From Branchiostoma lanceolatum (lineage: Eukaryota > Chordata > Leptocardii > Amphioxiformes > Branchiostomatidae), in the NCBI RefSeq assembly GCF_035083965.1, contig NC_089722.1, positions 22,127,142 to 22,191,141 of the forward strand: a stretch of DNA of 64,000 bases, in the 5' to 3' direction. The notes beneath the pieces are model-generated. The model saw only the letters and a program-made list of their open reading frames with translations. It did no database searches and was not told the origin of the DNA. Each line of letters starts with the position of its first letter. Positions within the stretch are counted from its first letter, which is position 1. Below, one piece after another: positions 54,636 through 64,000 of this stretch. Made by a program: the position numbers and the translations under genes.

Positions 54636-55338
54636 CTATGAAAATATAACAGAACAATAAAACATCAACAATAGGAACTTACATACTTTTATAAACAGAA
54701 AAACATACATAACATTAACAGAACAAAACAAACCTTACTGCCATGACAAAACACTTTTGTATGGCAGGCTACCCACAGTTTTTAGTTTTACTGGTAAGTT
54801 CCAATCTACATTTCAAAAACTGTGGCGGAGTCTTACTCCCTTCAGCTACCTGATATTCAGTGATAATTCTTTCTGTGTGTGACATTTTGCATTTAGCTAA
54901 TCTTCCAGAGGTTATCACAAGGTCAAACACTAAATGTACTCACAGTACCTTATGTTAAATTGTATATACTAGATATACATTACAATGACATACTAGTAGT
55001 AGTAGGTTAACTGTGTCAGCAAAGTTTCACCTTGATCTTTTTGGCCTATTGCTTATGTGTTCTGTCCTAAGCTAAAGACTCTTTCAAACTCTTACCATTG
55101 GTATGCAAGTCAAGGCTGTGGGTGACACAGGAATTTGGCTCTTGACCTTTTGGGCCAGAAGCCGGTCAACTAAATATTGGACCACCCATGCTACACCTGG
55201 AGTGGGGAATGAGATGAGAGAGGAGAGGCTGATGCCAAGATCGGATCAAACATGATCTCTGACTTCAGGACTGACAGGCCTGACCTAGACACTTCTGAGA
55301 ACAAGAACCTGTATGGTTTGGACTCAATCAGTAGAGAG
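54636..55338. other. Cytospin 5' intron, left part
   Basis: Nothing recognised between the initiator exon and the SINE. Confidence 0.4.
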
Positions 55339-55694
55339 GGGCTGTGTTGGCGTAGGGGTATTAAAGGGTGTTTGGCCCAGAAGCCAGAGGTCCTGGGCTC
55401 AAATCCCATGATATGCCCTTGACTGGCTTGAGAAAGGCACTTTATGCAAATTATTTTCCTCACTCCACCCAGGTGTAAAAATGGGTACCTGATTTCTGTT
55501 TGGGAGGTAAAAGGAGGTGGAAGGAGAGGGTTGGGCCTTTTTTTAGAGATGGGCCACTGCAGATGAAAGGTCCAGACAGCCAGACAGAGCCCAGTGGGGG
55601 GTTGAGGTTCAATGCTGTCAGGGGTTAAAGGCCAAGGGCAAGGACAGGCTTTATGCTCCAAGGAAAATGGGGCAAAGATGTGACTATGACTATA
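55339..55694 (+). mobile_element. tRNA-derived SINE, about 355 bp
   Basis: Box A TGGCGTAGGGGTA at about 55347 and box B TGGGCTCAAATCCC at about 55394 form a degenerate tRNA head. The body has GAGAAAGGCACTTTATGC, TTTCCTCACTCCACCCAGGT and ATGGGTACCTG. The tail ends GTGACTATGACTATATC. Head and body differ from the SINE at 31131. No clear target-site duplication was found. Confidence 0.75.
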
Positions 55695-56041
55695 TCAAAA
55701 TAACTTTATATTCATATGGTTGAATAGAGTAAGACTTTGAAATCAAATGACTAAAATATTTTCCTCACAAATATTTCATTCAATCATTATCTAGCAGTTC
55801 ATCTACTAGTAAAGAGGTTTAAAGAGAGACCTTGGCCTTTCCTGTCACAAGATGTTAAAGGCTGAAATGGCTTCCTGTTGTTGTTATGAATGATTGAATC
55901 TTAACCAAGGGCCTTTATCTTTCGAAGCTCTATAATGAATCATTATGTATATTTATGATATGGTGGTGCAGCATCAGACTTCAAAAGCCAACACTAGATT
56001 TGTATTGAAAATGTTGAAATTTTCGAAGTGACTTAATGTTC

Positions 56042-56139
56042 GTCTTTTGTGGTAATCTCTTCACCGCAACCTAAAACCTCCACGCAAATTGTCTTTTGTG
56101 GTAATCTCTTCACCGCAACCCAAAACCTCCACGCAAATT
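56042..56139. repeat. 49-bp tandem duplication
   Basis: 56042-56090 and 56091-56139 are identical except one base: GTCTTTTGTGGTAATCTCTT, CACCGCAACC, AAAACCTCCACGCAAATT. Confidence 0.95.
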
Positions 56140-56714
56140 TTTTTTCTGACTAACTTCTGCCTGCCTGCCCTCTTCACCTGTGAACTAAAACACTGCGAAA
56201 AATCAGAGTCTCACATTTTCTCCCAACTGCGAGATGATTTCCCTGCAAACCTAAAGGCACTTACACTTACAGTATGATAAAGATGATAAAGATGTGTGTA
56301 CATTTCACGGATAAGAATAAATTATGTATTGAATTGAATTGAATTATATTCTGATGTAGACCGTTACTTAACAAAAATCTATGAATCAATTATATTTTCA
56401 TCTATGAAATTTCATGAGTTCTGTTCACTTCTTTTTCCTGATCCACCACATCTTTCATTAAAATAACGCACTTCACAACACCAAAGATTCTACTCAACTC
56501 TAGTATACTCTAAAAAGTAGTAAACGCTGCTCAATTATGCAGCGTGAAATTGTAATTAAAATTCTGCCTAAATAAATATAACTTGGGGAGGGGGGCACGA
56601 TGTGATTTTGCTCATTCACGTGAAAACAATGACCAGTTTGGCGTGAACAAAAGCTTTCTAAGTTAGTCTACAGTGTGTAGCATCAGCGCTAGCGTAAGAG
56701 CGTGAGAGACTTAC

Positions 56715-56850
56715 CGGCTTTCTGTCTGCAGTCAGATTGCCCCGCCAAATTTCAGTGAACCACAAAAGGACAGGAAAGAGTAACCCGAGACGAAACGCAA
56801 GTGTTTTTGTTTGAACGGGGCAGAAGCCTACTTCCGGGATGACAGGCGCT
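56715..56850 (-). other. SPECC1L: Cytospin 5' untranslated exon
   Basis: On the minus strand a GC-richer stretch ends in a donor (aagccg|gtaagt, exon edge 56715) that would join the acceptor at 54636, 21 bases before the cytospin ATG. The upper edge is estimated from the change in base composition. Confidence 0.5.
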
Positions 56851-57284
56851 ATGTCCGGTTCTATCCACTTTATCAGAGGAACTTTGAAATATACAATTGT
56901 ACGTTAAGGGTCTAAAAGTCACCATTTAAATACATTTCCTATGAAGGTACGATTTATTATATTTTCTTAGTAAAAAAAATCATATCATTAATGGCATGGT
57001 GTACGGATAGCATTAATAAATTGACTTAAATGTTATCATTGAACACCTAGTTCGGGCGATACCAATACTAAAATCTATACCAATTAGAATTGACATTTCA
57101 GCCAATTTAGGTCCACATCAGCCAATCACGGAAAATATAACGGAAATGTTTTGGGTTTAAAATTATTGACCAATCAGCGCTCATGTTCTGAGCTTGCCCA
57201 GACCTGCCCTTTACGTCACAGGCTGACGAAAAAATCACTGGGGAAGGGTATTTTTTTCAGTGATCGTCCTAGAGACCGGTACAA
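56851..57284. promoter_or_regulatory. Bidirectional promoter between cytospin and PPM1D
   Basis: The two genes start head to head about 430 bases apart. CCAAT boxes occur at 57122 (GCCAATCACGG) and 57170 (ACCAATCAGCG). No TATA box is evident at an appropriate distance. Shared control of the two genes is inference. Confidence 0.6.
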
Positions 57285-60200
57285 ATGGCTCCAAGTTCGG
57301 CAGGAAAGGGTGTCCTTAGCCTTCGGGTTACGGCAGAAGCTAATCAAGGGGGCCGAAAGTATATGGAGGACTTGATCTGCATCAATTTTGAACGCGAGCA
57401 AGGCTACGAGATGGCTTTCTTCGCTGTGTTCGACGGACACGGAGGGAAAGATGCCGCCCAATTTGCCCGCGAAAATTTGTACGATTTCATCAAGAAACAA
57501 CCAGGATTTTTCTCCAGAGACAACGACAAGGTCTGCCGGGCGATCAGACAGGGGTTCCTGGAGACTCACAAGGCCATGTGGAAGAAGATCGGTAAGGAAA
57601 CTTCCACTGTTGGTCCCGATTTCGAAATTTTATATTGGGCGGGAAAAACCGACTACTCGGTCAGCCGGTTTACAAAGCAAAACAATATACTTGTCTGTAC
57701 TTTAGACTGAGGGGTCAACCCTTTTGTACCCTCGCCATAAATCATTTTGGTAATTTTCCTACAAGCCATCGACCAGATTATGAGAGTATTGCCACGAAAA
57801 TACCGCATAGAAAACCATGACTATTTGTGTTGTTCTTTGGAATCGCTCTGTGTAGTAAATTCTGCCCCCCTCCCCCATCTGGAGTGATGATAGCTCACAT
57901 ATGTGTGACCTTGGCCCCCAGTGTTTCTACGTGTACGATATCGATCTATAAACCGTTAGCTGTACCACGGCACACGTTAGGCTTTCCTAAAATATCCTCG
58001 CCCGACATCCACTTGCTGACGTGCGAGTTGATGTGAAGATTTATCGCTTGTTAATGGGTCACGACCGATTTGCGGCAAGGCTTGTGTGCCGCGCACCCCT
58101 CGGCCTTGTCCCATGGGATCGCCCACTGCTACTGGAATTTACTACAAGGGAAACAAATATTTAAAGTTTCATGTTCCAACTTGTTTTATTTATTTTAGTC
58201 CAATGTCGGATGATTTTACAGTTGTATTGTCCCCCAGCTGACACACTGCAGTGATCAATAATTTCATTGTGTTCAAAACCGTTTCTTTGTTGTTGATTAA
58301 TATTTCATAAGCACTTACCATAAGCTGAACATAGATTCAAACAAAGGAACTGCATACCATTATCTTTTCTAAAAATTGTTTTGTTGTGTCTGTGAAGTGT
58401 GCCATTTTTCTTATTAATATTATGTCATCATGTGACATGTTCATAATTTTGTACCTGTGAAAAGATAAAGAAGCATAGCAAGGTGTGTTTTTTCCCAGTT
58501 ATCCCAAAAAGCGTCTAAACAATTAAAAAAAGGTGATATTCCAGAAGTGCTGATCTTAAAATAGCCATTCCAAGATATGTCCATCTGTTAAAGCTGTCTG
58601 AAATGAAGAAAAAGAACAGCTGTTTTTCCCTCAATCACACAGTGCCCCCCCCCCCACCTCTGCATATACAAAGAAAGGCATGTCATGACAGATAGCTTTC
58701 AGTTTGTCATATCAATACGTGTGTAGAGGAAGTTGTCAAGGTTGTAATTTTAAAGGTTCCAAATAGGGGTGGGTACTGGTTCGCTGGACCTGATTCGGAC
58801 CAGTATAACATCCAAGAACCGAGTCCAAAAAACCTGAAAGCCAAAAACCTGAGTCCAGAAAAAACAGAACAAAGTACTAATATATTTTTCTGTTTTGTTT
58901 GATGAAAAGTGTTTGAGTCTCCCCTGTGACAAAAATGTATTTGAAGTAAGTGCAACATTCAAATACAGAGTATCAAAAACTGGTTTGTCTTGAAAGTCAG
59001 ACTGTCTTCTAACCAAGAAACTTTTAGTTATGCATGTCAGTCTTAATTCTCTATGCTTGATATTGGTTAAACCGTTTAATAAAACAAAACATTGGACCTG
59101 AACCTAAATCTCTGGTCCTAAACCTGGACTTGGAGTCAGACCTTATCAAGCCGAACCGGTATCCACCCCTAGTTCCAAACTTGCCATTGAAATGCCTAAT
59201 TACACCAATTCCCATACACCTTTGTTGCCCTAGTGTCCCTGATGAGAAATACCTTGCCCTTAATTTTGAGCTTAATTGGGAACAGTTTGAGTTTCACTGT
59301 AAACATCAGTAAATTAGTGCTTTTTCAGGCATGATGCTAACCTTTCATGGCTTGGTGATGTCACCTCGTCAGAGTAGTGATAGGGAAAAACAGTGTTATA
59401 CTGAAGGTGGTGACAGCCTATGGTACAGCTGTTCCTAGTGCGGACAGACTCAACACACTCTGGACCATGTCTAACTGCAGATTTAAACAGGGTCTTTCTG
59501 TCCTTGAGTTTGTCCCAGCAAAGATGCTCTTATATATATATAAAGGTGTCAACTTCTTGTCGTGACAGGATTCAGATTTAATGTACAATACCTGACCAGT
59601 ATCTTAACTGTTTCATTGCTAACTCGTGAATTTGTTATAGTATAATTTTTTGTATATTTTCTATGTAGGTTCTTGGCCCAAGACAGTGACTGGTCTGCCG
59701 AGTACCGCCGGTACCACAGCAGCAGTGGTCCTGATCAGGGGCTGTACCATGTTTGTGGCTCACGTGGGGGACTCAGGTATCATGATGGGACGACATGACC
59801 TGTACTACGACAGAGTCCGGGTGGGTACTTTAGCATTGATCTGTTTTCGCAGGTTCATGTTAGCGTTTTCGGTTTTATCTTTGTTTTAAGTTTGGGGTAG
59901 AAATAGAGCTGTGTACCTAAACATATTTTAGGTACAGGTACAGGTACATGGGTTTAGGTACAGGTCCGGACCTGAACCTGTACCTAAACTACTTATTCAG
60001 AAAATGCTAGATTTTCAATAAGGACAAAAGCATGTTTGAACTGGTAAAAACATAATATTTGATTGTGCTAGGTATTATTTTTATGAAAACACGGATGAAA
60101 ATTTGACTCCAGCCATGCAAATGTGTTTTCTGTGCTTTAGAGTGGCTTTAGGGCACTGCCACGGTAATTTCATATTAATTTTATCTGTCAAAAGGGCCAT

Positions 60201-62382
60201 CCCCTGAGTCAGGTCCAGTACCGATACAGCAGGGTCAGGTATTTTGGAACTGTACCTAATTGATTGTACCCGGTACTGTATCAGTACAGTGTACCGGTTC
60301 ACAGCTCTAGGTAGAAATGATACCTTAGTGAAGTACTGGTAGTAGCACAAGACACATATTCGCAGTGTCAACCGAGAAAATTAAACACCTGCAAATATGT
60401 CAAGATTTACATTATATCATATAATAATGATATAGTAACATTAGCAGTGTTATTTTTCATGACTGAATAATAAGAGATTAGTTAACAAGGCAATCAAGCT
60501 TTTTTTTGCCATCAGACTTGGATCAACTGTACTGGGATTTTTATAACAAATAGATAATTGACAAATAGGTCTGCATATTTGCCAAATTTAACTTCTGCAT
60601 CTGATTCTGAAGAAATATGAGAAGTTCAATTGTTGGGTCACCTGCTCTACTTGGTTTGATAAAAACATCAATGATCAAGACAACACTGGCACGTTCATGT
60701 GGACAGTTATCAGTTTAACGAAATACTCTTCTCTGGAAACTGACAGATCACAGTGTAAAAAGGTAGAAAACGAGAAAAGCATTTTCTTCCCACGGCCTTG
60801 TCCTTTCTCTCAAGGTTTAGCTGTAGTTGATCCTACGGTGGCCATTTTTCATCTCTTTGTCCACACGAATAGGACCAGGGTACAGACCATTTGTCAACTT
60901 GTTCCTATTGTTGACCAACTGGCCCCACAGTTTTCTCAGGGACATTGTTCTGTTGACGAACTGGAACAAAGGGCCGTGTTTTGACCTCTGCTGTGTAAAC
61001 AATAGGTGTTCTCTCACCAAGGTCGCAGAGGCAGAGCTCTTGTCTGTTTTTACGGAGTAGTCTTGAAATCTGTCTCATATTCACACTGTTGTGGCCATTG
61101 GATCTTTTAGAATTAGGTCTCCAAGAAACTTATGTTTGGCATTCTTGACTTGGTGCAGTGCCCACACCTGGCAGCTTGTATTCATTTGGGATGTGTACAA
61201 ACTAGGGGTGGGTACCGGTACCGTGTACCGGTACAAAACCGGTATTTGTTAATGGACCGGTCCAAAAAAAACGGTCTGTAAAAAATCAGTGGACCGGCCT
61301 ATGGACCGATTAGAAAATTCATAGTACCAGGCTACTTGCAGGCGGCAACATAACTGGTCTAAGAAAATACAAAACAGCAGATTTAACGAGTCATTTTCGA
61401 AGATGTTAGCTGTGAATCATATAGAAACACTTAAAGGATGAGTAAACAGACGGCGAGGAGAGTATAGTTATAATTTTGAGACAAAGTGCAAACCTAAGAA
61501 ATTATATCGTTCCAGACATGACGTTTGGAGACTTTTACGTGTGTCTCGCTCTGCAAAATATGATGTACTGCGACACTACTATAATCAGGTACAGGTACAG
61601 GTCCGGACCTGGACCTGACCCTCTGGACCTGGACCTGGACCGGACCTGAATTTTATGTACCGGTACCCACCCCTAGTACAAACTGTAAACAGATCAGACA
61701 GCCTTGTTGCACTCTGCCTAAGCTTGACAATATCAAGCTAAAACAAAGCGGGTAAATTTGCTTAAAATAGTGTTAAGAAACATTCATGTACTTTGATAGT
61801 TATATTCATTATTTTTTGTGAATTTAAAGATTGTGATGATTGTTTTTTTTAGAACTAATGGTACATGCCATAGTCTATGTTTTGATAGTGTTTTGAAATA
61901 TTGCTGTCAATCTGTACTTTCACCTTTTCCCTTCCTAACTGAATAAGCCAAGAGCAACATGCTAAACTGGTAGCATTTCTGTTTTTCTCAAGGCTGTACC
62001 GCTAACTCACGACCACAAACCAGAGTTGCCCAGCGAGCGAGAACGAATCGAGAGTCTTGGCGGTAAAGTCATGAACAAGTCTGGCGTCAACAGGGTGGTA
62101 TGGCACCGCCCGAAGCTCTCGCACACCGGGCCCATCCGCCGCAGCACGCAGATCGACTGTATCCCGTTCCTCGCCGTCGCACGCTCCCTCGGGGACCTCT
62201 GGAGCTACGACTACGGCTCGGGGAAGTACATGGTCTCGCCGGAGCCGGACATCAGTGTACACACGGTGGATCCGAGATGCGATCGGTTCATCGTGCTCGC
62301 AAGCGACGGCTTATGGAATATGATGTCAATGCAAGATGTCTGCAACTATGTGCAGGAGTGCGAGGCTCGGAAACACGAAGAA
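57285..62382 (+). CDS. PPM1D: PPM1D (Wip1) PP2C phosphatase, first three exons
   Basis: Exons 57285-57591, 59669-59820 and 61993-62382, with phases 1 and 0, give 283 residues; the gene continues past the window. ATG 57285 has a good context (acaaATGg). Metal-binding PP2C motifs are present: [26 protein letters not shown] and [11 protein letters not shown]. Wip1-specific blocks include [42 protein letters not shown] with the basic B-loop, [22 protein letters not shown] and [14 protein letters not shown]. The enzyme is a Mg/Mn-dependent Ser/Thr phosphatase that removes pSer/pThr-Gln marks of the DNA-damage response (ATM, p53, CHK and gamma-H2AX in vertebrates). The Pro-rich insert of about 40 residues before [11 protein letters not shown] in human PPM1D is missing here. 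The last metal-binding Asp lies beyond the window. Confidence 0.95.
57592..58763. other. PPM1D intron 1, left part
   Basis: Starts with donor g|gtaagg. No exon or defined repeat is seen; a C-run lies near 58645. Confidence 0.45.
58764..59171. mobile_element. 408-bp hAT-like MITE in PPM1D intron 1
   Basis: Perfect 8-bp direct repeats GTTCCAAA at 58756-58763 and 59172-59179. The tips TAGGGGTGGGTACTGGTT and, inverted, TAGGGGTGGATACCGGTT pair. The 8-bp duplication is characteristic of hAT transposons. Confidence 0.9.
59904..60309. mobile_element. 406-bp hAT-like MITE in PPM1D intron 2
   Basis: Perfect 8-bp direct repeats GGTAGAAA at 59896-59903 and 60310-60317. The tips TAGAGCTGTG pair in inverted order, followed by GTACCTAAAC / AACCGGTACACTG. 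The interior carries GGTACAGGTCCGGACC-type repeats shared with the element at 61203. Confidence 0.88.
60318..61194. other. PPM1D intron 2, between two MITEs
   Basis: No exon or repeat that I can define. Blocks such as AGACCATTTGTCAACTTGTT and ATTGTTGACCAACTGGCC hint at a degenerate palindrome around 60860-60960. Confidence 0.35.
61203..61675. mobile_element. 473-bp hAT-like MITE in PPM1D intron 2
   Basis: Perfect 8-bp direct repeats GTACAAAC at 61195-61202 and 61676-61683. The tips TAGGGGTGGGTACCGGTAC are identical and inverted over 19 bases. The interior is rich in GGACCTGGACC and TACCGGTAC motifs. Confidence 0.93.
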
Positions 62383-62477
62383 GTGAGTACTTAAGCATGA
62401 AAGCTCATATGTGTTGGTACATTCCATGATAAAGTTTGATACTTTACTTCAACTTAGTAATTGAATCACTCCTGAAG

Positions 62478-62637
62478 AAGGTCACGTAAGAGCGACTGAA
62501 AATTAGAGGTGAGCTACATTAGTTGTGTTTAAGTTAAGTATCAAACTTCATCAAAGTAAGGTCACGTAAGAGGGACTGAAAATTCGAGGTGAGCTACATT
62601 AGTTGTGTTTAAGTTAAGTATCAAACTTCATCAAAGT
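62478..62637. repeat. 80-bp tandem duplication in PPM1D intron 3
   Basis: 62478-62557 and 62558-62637 differ at about two positions: AAGGTCACGTAAGAG, GACTGAAAATT, GAGGTGAGCTACATTAGTTG, TTAAGTATCAAACTTCATC. The array begins about 95 bases after the exon 3 donor. Confidence 0.93.
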
Positions 62638-62936
62638 GAGTACATGTACTTTTGTATCCTATTGCAGTGCTTGAAATACTAGTAGTGTGTGCATGTGCAC
62701 CACCAAAACTTAGAGCTGTGCACCTGATTGTTGACTGTGGGTGCAACTAGATATTTTTGGACAAAAGAAACAAAATCTAAAAAATTGACATCTCTGAATG
62801 GCTTCCCTCCTGAGATAACAAACCAACACAAAAACAAATAGACCTACTTAGCAATCCTATTATTTCCTGCTTGTTGGTTAATATTAGCTATTGATTAAAA
62901 CCTATGTTTGTTGTTAAAGTTTGCAGTGCCTTATTA

Positions 62937-64000
62937 CCTTCGTCGACGAAATGGTTTCGTCGACAAGGTTATTCGATGGTGCTTGTCTGTGTGTCTGTTA
63001 GTGAACAGAATAAGTCGAGAACGCCTGGATGGTTTGTTGTCGTAGTTGGTGTGTCGGTGTGTATGTGGGAAATCTCAAGATGATTAGATTTTGGGCGAAG
63101 TGTTTTGCATAATTAACGAGAAAAGTGTAAAAATGTGTTACATTGTATGCTGAAGTATGTGTACGTGTGGGCTCTGTTTTTCCAAGGCGTCATGCATAGG
63201 GCAAGGAGGTCCTGAGGGGTCATGTTGAGGGCAGGAAACGTCAGTTACACAAATTGGCTGTGAGCCAGCTGTAGGCATAATGGTAAGGTAGTCTCCAAGC
63301 AGACCTATGGGTTGGCTATAGCAGGGGCAGGTTTTGCTTCAGACTGTGAAAGGGAATTACTCAAGAAGGGCTTGGTGGGTGGTCATAAATTTCTGTAAGT
63401 ACATAGCTTGAGTGCTGATGTACATGATTAGATACTTATTATGCAAATCAGTATCTAATTTGCATAATTAATGAGGAAAGTTTATACATCCATCAATTTC
63501 CATGATAGGACTCTTAAACATGTGACATATGTAACTGAGGAAGAGAGAAATATTAATAGATATCAGCTTTGCAAATGAGAACCTCATTGACATAATTAAT
63601 GAGAAAAACTATAACTCGAGATGGTCTTGATGGATGGTCATGATTTTTGGTATGTAGATAGCTTTCGTGATGCTTTGTATGATTGGATGATAATTATGCA
63701 AATCAAATTCTAACTCGCATAATTAATGAGGCAATTTTAAAAATCTGCTGTGTTCCATGATATGACTATTCAAATATGTGACATTTGTAACTAAGGAAGA
63801 GAGGAATGTTGATAGATAGGAAATATGCAAATGTGGGCCTAATTAGCATAATTAACGAGAAACTACTATAATTCCATACTAGTAAATGACGGCAATTTCA
63901 TAATTGTGGCATTAGGAAGTTGTGTGAATGTGAACACCATTGAATCAAATTATGCTAATAAGGAGGGAGCTTATTTGCATAATTGATGATAAATGTTAGC
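62937..64000 (+). repeat. Octamer-rich dispersed repeat, running off the window
   Basis: The head is a hairpin, 62937-62968 (CCTTCGTCGACGAAA paired with TTTCGTCGACAAGG), then a GTCTGTGTGTCTGTTAG run. From about 63325 to the end it follows the repeat at 43156 block by block, including TTTGCATAATTAATGAG units. It lies in PPM1D intron 3. Confidence 0.88.

Noticed and set aside
55191-55661. 156-codon minus-strand frame
   Set aside because: It is the reverse of the tRNA-derived SINE.

Overview
This window looks like an intron-rich deuterostome nuclear genome, most probably a cephalochordate (amphioxus, Branchiostoma). The evidence is one-to-one orthologues of vertebrate genes in many short exons with GT-AG introns, a single-exon LRR-Ig receptor, a shuffled EGF/C-type-lectin receptor built from symmetric phase-1 exons, and a dense load of small inverted-repeat transposons and tRNA-derived SINEs. 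The species is inferred; no database was searched. All exon joins were read by eye from splice sites and codon phase.

Layout. (1) 0-0.6 kb: a possible terminal exon of an upstream gene. (2) 2.8-6.4 kb and 13.3-16.2 kb, + strand: two tandem paralogues of an unrecognised two-exon family. Each has a coiled-coil-like N-terminus, an intron at the same codon and phase, and many basophilic-kinase-like RRxS / RRRHSLP motifs. Fold-back elements and a split LINE lie between them. (3) 17.3-21.5 kb, +: microsatellites, then an intronless LRR-Ig transmembrane receptor whose stop codon lies inside a 33-bp minisatellite. (4) 23.6-31.0 kb, +: a type II receptor of about 668 residues with a cytoplasmic tail of 20-residue Tyr repeats, one membrane helix, a Ser/Thr stalk, six EGF modules and a C-terminal C-type lectin domain. 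(5) 32-35 kb: a large fold-back transposon. (6) 36.8-37.5 kb, +: a mucin-like single-pass membrane protein. (7) 39.9-54.6 kb, - strand: cytospin (SPECC1L/SPECC1), reconstructed from 17 coding exons into exactly 1060 codons plus stop, including two microexons. (8) 57.3 kb to the right edge, +: the first three exons of PPM1D (Wip1 phosphatase), head to head with cytospin across a CCAAT-containing shared promoter.

The left part is enriched in lineage-variable receptors with Tyr-containing tails (LRR-Ig, EGF-lectin, mucin-like), in contrast to the conserved cytoskeletal and cell-cycle genes on the right. Most sequence between exons is mobile-element-derived. Many elements have readable termini and target-site duplications: 8-bp hAT-like, TTAA-flanked, TA-flanked pogo-like, 11-bp SINE.
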